A stretch of DNA of 64,000 bases from contig NZ_WHPF01000010.1 in NCBI RefSeq assembly GCF_013106755.1, forward strand, positions 98,335 to 162,334, given 5' to 3'. The notes beneath the pieces are model-generated. The model did not search any database, was not told where the DNA came from, and worked only from the letters and a program-made list of their open reading frames with translations. Of the stretch, positions 1 through 7,703 are shown one piece after another (the stretch's first letter is position 1; each line of letters opens with the position of its first letter). This stretch comes from Limnovirga soli (GTDB taxonomy: Bacteria; Bacteroidota; Bacteroidia; Chitinophagales; Chitinophagaceae). The translations under genes were made by a program, and so were the position numbers.

Positions 1-107
1 AGGCGAACTTGTGGCACTCTTATGCGATCGTTAATGCGGTGTTCAGGCTCTGGCTGCCTGTTAAAACGTGGGTTGAAACGCCCACCTCCCTTATACGGTA
101 AAGCCAT
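1..107 (-). CDS. infC: Translation initiation factor IF-3, N-terminal fragment cut by window edge
   Basis: Reading the minus strand from the ATG at 105-107 gives 35 codons with no stop up to the window edge. After a basic, glycine-rich start comes EHRINDRIRVPQVRL, the opening of the IF-3 N-terminal domain. IF-3 binds the 30S subunit and prevents early 50S joining. It lies 51 bp downstream of thrS on the same strand, the usual thrS-infC order. In frame, a stop occurs 11 codons upstream of this ATG with no other ATG between. IF-3 genes sometimes use rare starts such as ATT, but the ATG here makes that unnecessary. Most of the gene lies outside the window. Confidence 0.88.
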   Translation of the reverse strand, partial: MALPYKGGGRFNPRFNRQPEPEHRINDRIRVPQVR

Positions 108-158
108 TAATTGTTGTTTGGTGAATAATTGTTGATGTTAAAGATAATTATGTTTTGT

Positions 159-2093
159 TTATTCCTCAGTACGATTTTTTATTTCGGCTACCACGGTGCC
201 AATAAACTCCGCAATGGTTTGACTGCCAAGGTCGCCCTTGCCCTGCCGGCGAACAGATAATTTTCCTTCTGTCATTTCTTTTTCGCCCAAAACCAGCATA
301 TAAGGTACCCGACTAAGTTCGGCTTCCCTTATTTTTCTGCCAATTTTTTCGCTACGGTCGTCTATTTCTACCCTTATACCGGCGCTGCGCAATTCGGCTT
401 TTACTTCGTTGGTATACTCCATAAACTTATCGCTGATAGGCAGAATTTTTACCTGCAATGGCGATAACCATACCGGGAATTTACCCGCATAATGCTCCAG
501 CAAAAAGCCAATAAATCGTTCATGTGTACCCAATGGTGCACGGTGAATAATTAAAGGCACATCGGTTTGGTTTTCTTTATTGGTGTATTCCAGTTTAAAT
601 TTACGGCCACTGTTAAAATCTACCTGGTTGGTGGCCAAAGTAAATTCCCTGCCAATGGTGCTCCATATTTGTACGTCAATTTTGGGGCCATAGAAGGCTG
701 CTTCATCGGGTACTTCGATAAATGGCGTGTTGGTATCTATCAGCACTTTACGCACCATATCTTCAGTTTCTTTCCAAAGTGCAGGTTCATCTACATATTT
801 CTGGCCCAGTTTTTCAGGTGCGTGCAGTGATAGGCGCATAACATATTTATCTACCCCAAATATTTTAAAATATTTAAGGTACATATCGTTTACAGCCTTA
901 AACTCCTGGAAAAATTGTTCTTTGCTGCAATAGATATGCGCATCGTTCATATGCAGGCAACGTACCCGCATCAAGCCAAACAATTCGCCACTTTGCTCGT
1001 ACCGGTAACAGGTGCCATATTCTGCAATACGGTAAGGAAGATCGCGGTAGCTTTTATGTTCTGCTGCAAATATTTTGTGGTGGTGCGGGCAGTTCATGGC
1101 CTTGAGATAATATTTTTCGCCATCCATTTCCATGGGAGGAAACATACTATCTGCATAATATGGCAGGTGACCGCTGGTAATGTAGAGGTTCTCTTTGGCA
1201 ATATGCGGTGTTACTACTCGCTTATAGCCTGCAGCTTCCTCTGTTTCTTTGGCCAGTTTTTCCAGCTCTTCAATAATAATGGTACCATTGGGCATCCATA
1301 AAGGCAGACCCGGACCAATATCTTCATCCATGGTAAAAATACCCAGTTCTTTACCCAGCTTGCGGTGGTCGCGTTTTTTAGCTTCTTCCAGCATTAAAAG
1401 GTACTCGTCCAGCTCTTTTTGGTTGGGGAAAGTAATACCGTATACGCGGGTAAGCTGTTTGTTTTTTTCATCGCCCTTCCAGTATGCACCGGCAATATTG
1501 GTAAGCTTAATGGCTTTAATTACACCGGTGGCTGGGATATGTGGGCCGCGGCACAAATCGGTAAAATTACCTTGTGTGTAAAAGGTAATGCTGCCATCCT
1601 GCAGGTTTTGCAAAAGGTCTAATTTATATTCATCGCCTTTTTCGGTAAAATAGGCAATGGCTTCGGCTTTAGACATTTCTTTGCGCTGGTAGGCATTGTT
1701 TTGCTTTGCCAGTTCATTCATTTTCTTTTCCAGTACTACCAGGTCATCCTCGGTAAGCTTTTTATCGCCCAAATCCATATCGTAATAAAACCCGTTATCC
1801 AATGCCGGACCTACCCAGAACTTTACACCGGGGAACATGCTTTCTACTGCCTCGGCCATCAGGTGAGCAGAGGAATGCCAGAAGGTTGATTTACCATCTG
1901 TATCCGTCCAGGTAAGTAATTGCAAGTTGGCATCTTCACTAATTGGCCGGGAAGCATCCCAAACCTGTCCGTTTACTTTGGCGCTAAGCACTTTTCTGGC
2001 CAGCCCTTCGCTGATGGATTTTGCAATATCCAGCGCCGAAACGCCGGCTTCGTATTGCCTTACTGCCCCATCCGGAAATGTTACGTTAATCAT
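159..2093 (-). CDS. thrS: Threonyl-tRNA synthetase
   Basis: Cytosolic class II enzyme that charges tRNA-Thr. At 644 aa it has the full bacterial length. Visible parts in order: TGS domain (about residues 1-62); editing domain with the HxxxH pair at His73 and His77; catalytic core with the zinc and active-site stretch AMNCPHHH; and a C-terminal anticodon-binding domain from about residue 545. The ATG start gives MINVTFPDG, the normal TGS beginning. The gene precedes infC on the same strand. A TAnnTTTG box lies about 90 bp upstream (2183-2190). The motif-2 area reads GLMRVRCLHMNDAHIYC, somewhat unlike the E. coli version, but the enzyme looks intact. Confidence 0.98.
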   Translation of the reverse strand: MINVTFPDGAVRQYEAGVSALDIAKSISEGLARKVLSAKVNGQVWDASRPISEDANLQLLTWTDTDGKSTFWHSSAHLMAEAVESMFPGVKFWVGPALDNGFYYDMDLGDKKLTEDDLVVLEKKMNELAKQNNAYQRKEMSKAEAIAYFTEKGDEYKLDLLQNLQDGSITFYTQGNFTDLCRGPHIPATGVIKAIKLTNIAGAYWKGDEKNKQLTRVYGITFPNQKELDEYLLMLEEAKKRDHRKLGKELGIFTMDEDIGPGLPLWMPNGTIIIEELEKLAKETEEAAGYKRVVTPHIAKENLYITSGHLPYYADSMFPPMEMDGEKYYLKAMNCPHHHKIFAAEHKSYRDLPYRIAEYGTCYRYEQSGELFGLMRVRCLHMNDAHIYCSKEQFFQEFKAVNDMYLKYFKIFGVDKYVMRLSLHAPEKLGQKYVDEPALWKETEDMVRKVLIDTNTPFIEVPDEAAFYGPKIDVQIWSTIGREFTLATNQVDFNSGRKFKLEYTNKENQTDVPLIIHRAPLGTHERFIGFLLEHYAGKFPVWLSPLQVKILPISDKFMEYTNEVKAELRSAGIRVEIDDRSEKIGRKIREAELSRVPYMLVLGEKEMTEGKLSVRRQGKGDLGSQTIAEFIGTVVAEIKNRTEE

Positions 2094-2182
2094 ATTATCA
2101 GTTACTTGTATATTTTATGTTTGTAAAGCGTTGTAGCACCCGGCCAAATGGCGGCGGTTGGCTTGCTGCGTTTTACGGGTGG

Positions 2183-2190
2183 CAAAAGTA
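2183..2190 (-). promoter_or_regulatory. Promoter -7 box for thrS
   Basis: The minus strand reads TACTTTTG, a full match to the Bacteroidota -7 consensus TAnnTTTG. Transcription would start near 2177, leaving a leader of about 85 nt before thrS. No good -33 TTTG was found at the usual 19-21 bp spacing, so the call rests on the -7 box alone. Confidence 0.5.
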
Positions 2191-2330
2191 GCAAATGATT
2201 GCCATACAATTGAATGCTGTACAGGTTATTTGGCTAAGCCGGAGGCTGGTTTGCCGATTATACCAAACAATACTTGTTGCATTAAGGATTAGTAAAGCCA
2301 TTTTTGGAACCCGGCAAAGCAAATAGCCCG

Positions 2331-2478
2331 GCTTTACTTGCGTCGCACACTTGTACTGCAGGCAAGTAACTGAGCTGCAAAAAGCCTCTCAATAAGCCCG
2401 CAGTTTTTAATAATTATAATTAAAAGCTATGTGTCTTTTGCTGCCTGTTGTGCTAAACGTACAAGAGTGCGACGCAAG
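2331..2478. repeat. Dispersed GTCGCAC repeat, inverted pair
   Basis: Left arm at 2331-2356 (GCTTTACTTGCGTCGCACAC then TTGTAC) and right arm at 2459-2478 (GTACAAGAGTGCGACGCAAG) face each other across about 100 bp. The outer right flank contains CCAGGCCAATA, shared with other copies. The pair fills the 490-bp gap between thrS and the dsrE2-like gene and lies outside the thrS promoter. Confidence 0.9.
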
Positions 2479-2528
2479 GGGTGCCAAATGCTTAGGTATC
2501 AGCCAGGCCAATACTTATTATTGTAGGC

Positions 2529-2560
2529 AAAAAAATGCCAGGCAAAAGAATTTGCCCGGC
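2529..2560 (-). terminator. Intrinsic terminator after the sqr-tusE-dsrE2 operon
   Basis: On the minus strand GCCGGGCAAA and TTTGCCTGGC form a 10-bp stem with one G-U pair around a 4-nt loop, followed at once by A and seven T. It lies 24 bp past the stop of the dsrE2-like gene. Confidence 0.85.
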
Positions 2561-2583
2561 TTACACATAAATGAAACACTCTG

Positions 2584-3066
2584 TTAAACAAATAACATAT
2601 GTGTGCCCAGTCCCTGTCCCTGGTTATAAAAATCGCCCACGGTAATAATGCCATCTACGTCATCGTACATATCTTCTTTTTTGTAGTGAAACATTTCCAT
2701 GGCCAGTTTACAGGCCCACAGTTTTACACCGCTGGCTTTTAGAATATCCAGGAATTCGTGCACATCGGGCATATCAATTTTTTCCATTTCTTTTTTCATC
2801 ATAGAGGTAGCGAGTGCTTCCATACCTGGCAGTCCGCCCAACATGGTGGGCATGTGCATGGCAGGATTACCTACGGTAGCTACATGCAGGTGTTCCAGCT
2901 TTTTTTTGTGTATGGCTTCAAGGCCAAAAAAGGTGAAGAACATTTCTGCTTCTATGCCTTCCATACGGGCGCCATTGGCCAGTACAAATGCGGCATATAC
3001 GTTTTCAAGTGTGGCTTTAGAAAGTATGATCATCATCTTTCTTATTTCGCCGTTAAATTCGTTCAT
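2584..3066 (-). CDS. DsrE/DsrE2-like sulfur carrier protein
   Basis: Predicted small soluble protein of 160 aa in the DsrE/DsrF superfamily, closest in pattern to the DsrE2/COG2210 type. It opens with a hydrophobic strand (MMIILSKATLE) and continues FFTFFGLEAI. A single conserved-type cysteine sits in the WACKLAMEMF motif, where DsrE2 proteins carry persulfide sulfur. The ATG at 3064-3066 is preferred: the longer reading to 3120 would overlap the tusE-like gene by 35 bp and adds an unrelated N-terminus. It is the last gene of the sqr-tusE-dsrE2 operon and is followed by a strong terminator. Likely role (inference): accepting or passing on sulfane sulfur produced by the upstream SQR. Confidence 0.85.
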   Translation of the reverse strand: MNEFNGEIRKMMIILSKATLENVYAAFVLANGARMEGIEAEMFFTFFGLEAIHKKKLEHLHVATVGNPAMHMPTMLGGLPGMEALATSMMKKEMEKIDMPDVHEFLDILKASGVKLWACKLAMEMFHYKKEDMYDDVDGIITVGDFYNQGQGLGTHMLFV

Positions 3067-3085
3067 GGTAGTGTGTTTAATTGGT

Positions 3086-3394
3086 TTATAAACAGCTGGC
3101 AGGTTTAGGTATGCCGGCAATTTTGGTAGATATTTTTAGTGGTCCGTTGGGAAATAACTGGTAGAACTCTTTTATATCTACCACATTGCTTTTACCAATT
3201 TGGCGAATGCTTAATGGCAAATTGCTTTTATGTTGCAGTTGCAGGTAATTAATTACCTGCCAGTGCCTGGGTGTTAGTACCACATTGGCTTCGGCAGCAA
3301 GGGCCTCGCCAACAGCTTCGTTCCATTGTGCAAAATTGGTTAGGTAACCTTCTTCGTTTACGGTAACGGTTGTACCGGCTATTAACTTTTCCAT
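3086..3394 (-). CDS. TusE/DsrC-family sulfur relay protein
   Basis: 102 aa. The C-terminal tail GIPKPASCL matches the TusE/DsrC signature (GxPKPxxC near the end), with the sulfur-carrying cysteine next to last. The second DsrC cysteine, 11 residues further upstream, is a threonine here, so the protein resembles TusE-type members and cannot form the DsrC intramolecular disulfide. The ATG at 3392-3394 (MEKLIAGTTV) is chosen; the longer reading to 3454 would run into the sqr stop. With this start the gap to sqr is 19 bp. It probably relays persulfide sulfur between SQR products and the DsrE2-like protein (inference). No TusA or other Tus/Dsr partners are in the window. Confidence 0.87.
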   Translation of the reverse strand: MEKLIAGTTVTVNEEGYLTNFAQWNEAVGEALAAEANVVLTPRHWQVINYLQLQHKSNLPLSIRQIGKSNVVDIKEFYQLFPNGPLKISTKIAGIPKPASCL

Positions 3395-3413
3395 GATAGT
3401 ATGTTTTGAGTGT

Positions 3414-4646
3414 TTAAAAATGTTTACCTGCCTCCTGCATATTAGCAGAGACAAAGGGTATATGTGTACCTTTTAATAATACGTTCCAATATATCCACCG
3501 GAAGGCGAGTTTGCCCATATGGTTCATACGGCTTTCTTTTAACAGGCGCAATGGCCCAACGCCGGGGAATGGGAAAGTGCCTTCAACAGGTTCGTGGGTA
3601 TAATTAAAATCTATTAATAATGCTTTGCCATTACCGGTTTCTATAAAACAGTTGGCATGACCATCAAACTCGGCTTTTAATGGTTGACCGCCAATGTAGA
3701 GTAAAATATTTTCGGTAAGTATTTCTGCTTCAAAATGCGCAACAGAACCTGCTTTGGAGGCGGGAACATTACTGGCATCGCCCAATACAAAAATATTCTC
3801 ATAATCTTTTGACTGCAGGGTGGCTTTGTTGGTGGGCACATAGTTTAGGTCATCGCCCAGACCAGAGCGTTCCATAAGGGCATCGCCCTTATTGGTGGGT
3901 ACGGTTACCAGCAAATCGAATGGCACTTCCTGGCCACCATAATCGATAATTTTTTTATTGTCGTTATCTACCTGTTCAATGGCAAAATCGCTTACAATAT
4001 GAATGTTTTTTTCCTGTAGCAAATGATCTAACGCGGCAGTTGCTTTTGGCTTAGTAAACGCCCCGCTTAAGGGAGTTACAAAAGTAATATCTACCTTGTC
4101 CCGCATGTGTTTGTGCTTAAAATAACTGTCGGCCAGAAAGGCAAATTCCAATGGAGCTACCGGGCATTTGATGGGCATTTCAGTAATATGGATAACCAGT
4201 TTACCGCCCTGCCATTCACGCAGTTTGTTACGCAGGGCCAATGAGCCTTCGAAAGTGTAAAAATCAAATACAGATTTTTGCCATTCTGCGCCTTGCATAC
4301 CTGTTGTTTCTTCAGGAGCAATTTTAGCACCGGTGGCAATAATCAACACATCGTATTCCAGCATTTCGCCAGTTTTCATGGCTACTTTATTTTCGGCTGG
4401 TATTATTCTTTCAATCTTATTTTTAATAAGTGATACACCTTTGGGAATAAATTCGGCAATGGATTTTACAATGTCTTCGGGCTGATAAATATCGAAAGGC
4501 AAAAACAAATAACCGGGTTGGTAGTGATGTTCTTCTTTTTCATCAATAATACTTATTTCCCAGTCGTCTTCTTTCAGGTTATGCCTTAAGTGATTGGCCA
4601 TCATTGTACCGGCAGTGCCAGCGCCTAAAATGAGTAAGTGTTTCAT
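3414..4646 (-). CDS. sqr: Sulfide:quinone oxidoreductase-like flavoprotein
   Basis: 410-aa two-dinucleotide-binding-domain flavoprotein. The FAD-binding GxGxxG is at residues 8-13 (GAGTAG), an ATG motif is near 105, and the second FAD contact VLGDAS is near 287-292. The redox cysteines typical of SQR are Cys161 (IKCPVAP) and Cys333 (HANCF); the third cysteine of type I enzymes is absent, as in two-cysteine SQR types. The C-terminus has an amphipathic, aromatic stretch (FRWIYWNVLLKG) suited to monotopic membrane attachment. SQR oxidises sulfide to sulfane sulfur and passes electrons to quinone. It leads an operon with TusE-like and DsrE2-like proteins and has its own Crp/Fnr-type promoter. Subtype is uncertain; other FAD reductases of the family are possible but less likely. 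Confidence 0.88.
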   Translation of the reverse strand: MKHLLILGAGTAGTMMANHLRHNLKEDDWEISIIDEKEEHHYQPGYLFLPFDIYQPEDIVKSIAEFIPKGVSLIKNKIERIIPAENKVAMKTGEMLEYDVLIIATGAKIAPEETTGMQGAEWQKSVFDFYTFEGSLALRNKLREWQGGKLVIHITEMPIKCPVAPLEFAFLADSYFKHKHMRDKVDITFVTPLSGAFTKPKATAALDHLLQEKNIHIVSDFAIEQVDNDNKKIIDYGGQEVPFDLLVTVPTNKGDALMERSGLGDDLNYVPTNKATLQSKDYENIFVLGDASNVPASKAGSVAHFEAEILTENILLYIGGQPLKAEFDGHANCFIETGNGKALLIDFNYTHEPVEGTFPFPGVGPLRLLKESRMNHMGKLAFRWIYWNVLLKGTHIPFVSANMQEAGKHF

Positions 4647-4772
4647 GAGTGAATGGCATTTATGAATGAGTAATATCGGTAGCAGCCATAAGAGGAATCA
4701 GAACGATGGTTCGCAGAAATTGTGCTTCTACCTAAGTTAAATGATGTTTTGTATTGCATCATTTTCATATCA

Positions 4773-4816
4773 CAAAATTAGATGGAGGTATACGGCTGTT
4801 GTATGACAAAAGTCAC
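4773..4816 (-). promoter_or_regulatory. Crp/Fnr-type site and promoter for the sqr operon
   Basis: Palindrome ATGACAAAAGTCAC at 4803-4816 (centre 4809.5) and, on the minus strand, a perfect -7 box TAATTTTG at 4780-4773. Centre to first box base is 29.5 bp, the same as at four other promoters here, which places the palindrome near -41.5. Leader to sqr is about 120 nt. Confidence 0.75.
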
Positions 4817-4848
4817 ACAAGGATTTTTATTCAGGTTTATTTTTCTTG

Positions 4849-4892
4849 GTGACAAATATCACCGCCAATACCCTTGTAGCATTCTACTTTTG
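4849..4892 (+). promoter_or_regulatory. Crp/Fnr-type site and promoter for the 4900-5904 operon
   Basis: Palindrome GTGACAAATATCAC at 4849-4862 (centre 4855.5; GG and CC extend it) and -7 box TACTTTTG at 4885-4892. Spacing is 29.5 bp. The box is only 7 bp upstream of the ATG at 4900, so the message would have almost no leader if that start is right. Confidence 0.78.
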
Positions 4893-4899
4893 TACAACT

Positions 4900-5139
4900 A
4901 TGAACCATATTTTACATAACTGGAATGCAATGCGAATTATCAGGCTGGCATTGGGCATCATCATCATTATTCAGGCGATAGATATTCATGACTGGATGTT
5001 GGGTATTGCCGGCACTATTTTTGCCGCTATGGCCCTGATGAATGCAGGCTGCTGTGGCACTGCCTGTTATACAAAACCTATAAAAGAATCAACACCATTA
5101 CCCAATACTGTTATATATGAAGAAGTGGATATTAAATAA
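4900..5139 (+). CDS. YgaP-like small membrane protein with CC motif
   Basis: 79 aa starting MNHILHNWNAMR. Two hydrophobic segments follow (about residues 14-25 and 32-48), then a cysteine-rich GCCGTACY tail. The arrangement resembles the short DUF2892/YgaP-like membrane proteins common in Bacteroidota. The ATG at 4900 was preferred over an upstream alternative start at 4846, which precedes the promoter box. A second ATG at 4930 would leave a normal leader and cannot be excluded. It is the first gene of an operon with DUF6132, thioredoxin and HMA proteins, overlapping the next gene by 23 bp. Role unknown; redox or sulfur handling at the membrane is suggested only by context. Confidence 0.75.
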   Translation: MNHILHNWNAMRIIRLALGIIIIIQAIDIHDWMLGIAGTIFAAMALMNAGCCGTACYTKPIKESTPLPNTVIYEEVDIK

Positions 5140-5332
5140 CCAGCTGTATATTGCCGGTGCCATTACAGGTGCTGTAGCAGGCTATCTGTATTATGCCAAT
5201 ATTGGTTGCGTAACAGGTACTTGCATGATTACCTCCCAACCGGTAAACAGCACTTTATATTTTGCCCTGTTAGGTGCCTTACTATTTGGCCTATTTAAAA
5301 AAGACAAACATGGAAAACCAAGCAATCAATAA
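5117..5332 (+). CDS. DUF6132-like small membrane protein
   Basis: 71 aa with two predicted membrane helices (about residues 10-27 and 44-62) joined by a loop containing [18 protein letters not shown]. The YYxxIGCxxGTCxITSxPxNSTLY pattern is what I associate with DUF6132 proteins of Bacteroidota, which often neighbour thioredoxins. The two cysteines, five residues apart, could form or exchange a disulfide. It overlaps the gene before it by 23 bp and the thioredoxin after it by 23 bp, so translation is probably coupled. No biochemical function is known to me. Confidence 0.8.
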   Translation: MKKWILNNQLYIAGAITGAVAGYLYYANIGCVTGTCMITSQPVNSTLYFALLGALLFGLFKKDKHGKPSNQ

Positions 5333-5627
5333 ATCTTTTTCTGAGCTGATTAAAAGCAATAAACCAGTGCTGGTAGACTTTTCAGCCGAATGGTGTGGCC
5401 CTTGCAAAATGATGGCGCCCATTTTAAAAGAATTAAAAACACAGGTAGGCGATACAGCTACCATTATTAAAATTGACGTTGATAAAAATCCGGCAGTGGC
5501 AGCACATTATCAAATACAGGGCGTACCCACTTTAATGGTATTTAAAAACGGTGCCAGTGTTTGGAGACAAAGTGGCGTAATAGCTGCCAAACAATTAAAA
5601 CAGGTATTAGATCAATTTACACCTTAA
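5310..5627 (+). CDS. trxA: Thioredoxin
   Basis: 105-aa cytosolic thioredoxin without a signal peptide. Active site WCGPC at residues 28-32, preceded by VDFSAEW; the cis-proline loop is GVPTLMVF. It reduces disulfides and, in sulfur systems, cleaves persulfides from carrier cysteines. The ATG at 5310 ([10 protein letters not shown]) is chosen because the longer reading from 5274 extends deep into the DUF6132 gene. It is third in an operon between DUF6132 and an HMA protein and lies opposite the sqr operon. A second thioredoxin is encoded at 7245-7625. Confidence 0.95.
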   Translation: MENQAINKSFSELIKSNKPVLVDFSAEWCGPCKMMAPILKELKTQVGDTATIIKIDVDKNPAVAAHYQIQGVPTLMVFKNGASVWRQSGVIAAKQLKQVLDQFTP

Positions 5628-5637
5628 CAAATACTTT

Positions 5638-5904
5638 ATGCTTACTTCAGAAACATTTTTTGTAAACAATATACGCTGCGAGGGTTGTGTACACGCCATT
5701 GAAAAAGAACTATCCGCCATGGTGGGTATTCACAATGTTGAAGCCGAAAAAGAAACCGGCAAAGTGACTGTAACAGGTATTGGACTTGACGTTGCCGCCA
5801 TTAAAAAAGCACTTTCGCATATTGGCTATCCCGCAAAAGAAAAACCCAACAGTATATTTAGCAAAACCAAAACAGCCATTATTTGTGCCATCTCTGGAAA
5901 ATAA
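5638..5904 (+). CDS. Heavy-metal-associated (HMA) domain protein
   Basis: 88 aa, a single HMA ferredoxin-like domain. The metal-binding CxxC is at Cys14 and Cys17 (NIRCEGCVHAIE), and the GYPAKE turn lies near residues 62-67. Such proteins bind Cu(I) or other soft metals and hand them to P-type ATPases; no ATPase is visible in this window. The C-terminus carries an extra basic and hydrophobic tail ending ICAISGK. It is the last gene of the 4900-5904 operon, 10 bp after the thioredoxin, and converges with the methyltransferase gene, 7 bp away. Persulfide binding at the CxxC is an alternative (inference). Confidence 0.85.
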   Translation: MLTSETFFVNNIRCEGCVHAIEKELSAMVGIHNVEAEKETGKVTVTGIGLDVAAIKKALSHIGYPAKEKPNSIFSKTKTAIICAISGK

Positions 5905-5911
5905 ACCCGGC

Positions 5912-6508
5912 TTATAAACGCTGCGCAGTAAAGCGTATCAATTCAGCTTCACCTTTGTGAAACTCGCCTTCATCAAGCATTAGCTTTTTTTGCTCGCAAT
6001 GCAACATTTGCATCCAGTTAAAATCACTGCATAAAGAGGGCACATCATACAACATAGCAGCATCTTTTGGTCCGCCACTGTTTTTATGCAGTTGTTCTTT
6101 TGCAAAAGCTTCCAACACCAAAAAACCGCCCGATTTTATTGATTTGTACACTTCGGCATGGAATGATAAACGTAATGCCCTGGGCAGGTGCACAAAAATC
6201 AATGCCACTGCATCATACTGCTTAGTGGCTTTAAAAGCATCAATATCTTTAACTGCATAATTAATATGTAACCCTTGTGCGTTGGCAGCTTCCAAAGCCT
6301 TTTGCTGTGCCACTTTGCTATAATCAAAAGCATCTACCTGCCAACCTTTCGAAGCTGCATAAATAGCATTTCTACCCTCACCTTCAGCAGGCAATAAAAT
6401 TGTACCCGGTGCAGTAGTATCAATAAAATTTTTAAAATAAGCATTTGGCAGCACCCCATATACACTTTCGTTTTCTGTATAACGTTTGTCCCAAAAAGAT
6501 TGCATCAT
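5912..6508 (-). CDS. Class I SAM-dependent methyltransferase, TehB-like
   Basis: 198 aa. N-terminal FWDKRYTENESVYG, then motif I ILLPAEGEGRNAIYAA (SAM-binding glycines), an acidic residue ending strand 2 (AFDYS) and an aromatic-rich substrate region. The pattern is that of small thiopurine/TehB-like methyltransferases that methylate soft anions or thiols such as tellurite, selenite or sulfide. Two ATGs are adjacent at 6503-6508; the first is taken. It is convergent with the HMA gene and divergent from hpf, with a dispersed repeat at 6573. The sulfur-rich neighbourhood makes a thiol or chalcogen substrate plausible, but this is inference. Confidence 0.8.
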   Translation of the reverse strand: MMQSFWDKRYTENESVYGVLPNAYFKNFIDTTAPGTILLPAEGEGRNAIYAASKGWQVDAFDYSKVAQQKALEAANAQGLHINYAVKDIDAFKATKQYDAVALIFVHLPRALRLSFHAEVYKSIKSGGFLVLEAFAKEQLHKNSGGPKDAAMLYDVPSLCSDFNWMQMLHCEQKKLMLDEGEFHKGEAELIRFTAQRL

Positions 6509-6572
6509 AATTAATTTAATAATAGAACTAAAAATTTATTAGCCCAGCCTGCCCATTACTATGCAGCTATAC

Positions 6573-6591
6573 TTGCGTCGCACTCTTGTAC
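6573..6591 (+). repeat. Dispersed GTCGCAC repeat, single arm
   Basis: TTGCGTCGCACTCTTGTAC in the 350-bp gap between the methyltransferase and hpf. The 11-mer CTATGCAGCTA occurs on both sides of it, at 6559-6569 and 6602-6612, as a direct repeat. Confidence 0.9.
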
Positions 6592-6680
6592 GGCAACAAT
6601 GCTATGCAGCTAAAACAGTGGTAAAATGGCAAAATGCAAAACCGTTATTGCAAAGAAAGTGATAATCATCAATGTAAAAA

Positions 6681-6724
6681 GTGATACAAATCACGTTTCC
6701 ATAAATAGCTTAATTGTTCCTTTG
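6681..6724 (+). promoter_or_regulatory. Crp/Fnr-type site and promoter for hpf
   Basis: Palindrome GTGATACAAATCAC at 6681-6694 (centre 6687.5) and -7 box TTCCTTTG at 6717-6724, 7 of 8 to TAnnTTTG. Spacing is again 29.5 bp. A weaker second site, GTGATAATCATCAA, lies at 6659-6672, 22 bp upstream centre to centre and so on the same helix face. Confidence 0.72.
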
Positions 6725-6858
6725 TATTGGAAAAAGAAACTTGCCACTAACTGTATTTCATACCAGCCAAAACTGCCCAAAAAAGGGTAAAGGTTATACT
6801 TACAAAAGGCATGCATTCTTATAAAAATACTAAAGCAAACATTTTAAAATTACAGAAG

Positions 6859-7179
6859 ATGAAAACCAACATTCAATCCATCGGATTTACTGCACAGCCA
6901 GCCCTTGTAGAATTTATAAACGAAAAAACCAACAAACTAAAACATCATCTAGAGAATATTATTTCCTGCGAAGTAACCTTAAGTACTGATAACTCTTCTA
7001 CCAAAGAAAATAAGGTTTGCCATATACGTTTGGTAATACCGGGTAACGATTTACTGGCATCTTCTCAAAACAAAACTTTTGAAGAAGCTGCATCACATAC
7101 CAGCGATTCACTTATTAAGCAAATAGAAAAATATAAAACCAAAATCCTAAGTAAAAGGGTGGGAATTGATGATATTTAG
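6859..7179 (+). CDS. hpf: Short ribosome hibernation-promoting factor
   Basis: 106 aa, the length of the short HPF/RaiA (YhbH) family, with no C-terminal dimerisation extension. The N-terminus KTNIQSIGFTAQPAL and the following helix EFINEKTNKLKHHL match the beta-alpha-beta-beta-beta-alpha fold that sits in the 30S mRNA channel of resting ribosomes. The ATG at 6859 is chosen; a longer reading from 6811 adds 16 residues unlike the family. It has its own promoter with a Crp/Fnr-type site, suggesting hibernation is switched on with the redox island (inference). A bidirectional terminator follows. Confidence 0.9.
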   Translation: MKTNIQSIGFTAQPALVEFINEKTNKLKHHLENIISCEVTLSTDNSSTKENKVCHIRLVIPGNDLLASSQNKTFEEAASHTSDSLIKQIEKYKTKILSKRVGIDDI

Positions 7180-7193
7180 AACTGAAAAATCAA

Positions 7194-7230
7194 AAATAAA
7201 AAGGGCGTATTATCCATACGCCCTTTTTTA
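7194..7230. terminator. Bidirectional terminator between hpf and the second thioredoxin
   Basis: AAAAAGGGCGTA and TACGCCCTTTTT pair perfectly around a 7-nt loop, with A and T tracts on both sides. It can end both the plus-strand hpf and the minus-strand thioredoxin. Confidence 0.9.
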
Positions 7231-7244
7231 TTTCGCCTAAAAAA

Positions 7245-7625
7245 CTAAATGTCGGTTTCTGAAGGTGCAGCCTTAATCAGGTTTTCTACAATAATTTTCT
7301 TAAAAATATGTTTTGGGAAAGCACCCGGCTGCATAGATGGTGCATCATTTACCGGTATAAATAAAAAGGTAGGAATGCTTTGTATACCAAATACAGCAGA
7401 TAACTCTGTTTCGGCCTCTGTATCTACTTTGTAAATCAGTAACTCCCCGGCATATTCATCCGCCAGTTCTTCCAATATAGGTGCTACCGTTTTACAGGGG
7501 CCACACCAGTCTGCATAAAAATCAATAATTGCCGGCAGTGTACCTGCATAGCTCCATTCAGTATGCTTATCATAATCAAAGATCAGTTCTTTAAACTGTG
7601 CAGTTGTTAAATGTATAGTGGCCAT
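7245..7625 (-). CDS. Thioredoxin family protein
   Basis: 126 aa, cytosolic, with WCGPC at residues 40-44 after IIDFYADW and the cis-Pro loop SIPTFLFIP. It is about 20 residues longer than a minimal thioredoxin: it has an N-terminal extension and a longer insertion after the cis-proline (PVNDAPSMQPGAFPK). Similar proteins are frequent in Bacteroidota. It lies downstream of the YgaP-like gene but two terminators intervene (7651-7684 and 7704-7737). No good TAnnTTTG box was seen in the short remaining gap, so its promoter is unclear; it may depend on read-through. Confidence 0.93.
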   Translation of the reverse strand: MATIHLTTAQFKELIFDYDKHTEWSYAGTLPAIIDFYADWCGPCKTVAPILEELADEYAGELLIYKVDTEAETELSAVFGIQSIPTFLFIPVNDAPSMQPGAFPKHIFKKIIVENLIKAAPSETDI

Positions 7626-7650
7626 ATTTCGTTTATACCTATTGGTTAAA

Positions 7651-7684
7651 TAAATAAAAAAGCTATCCTATATGCAAGATAGCT
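7651..7684 (-). terminator. Terminator-like hairpin upstream of the second thioredoxin
   Basis: On the minus strand AGCTATC and GATAGCT form a stem around 10 nt, followed by TTTTTTATTTATT. It is the second of two hairpins in tandem. Confidence 0.65.
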
Positions 7685-7703
7685 ATGCATTGCATAATAA
7701 CAT

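Noticed and set aside
3395..3454. Longer starts for the TusE-like gene (to 3454) and the DsrE2-like gene (to 3120)
   Set aside because: Both would overlap the upstream gene and add N-termini not seen in the families.
4846..4899. Longer start for the YgaP-like gene at 4846
   Set aside because: It would place the Crp/Fnr-type site and the -7 box inside the coding region.
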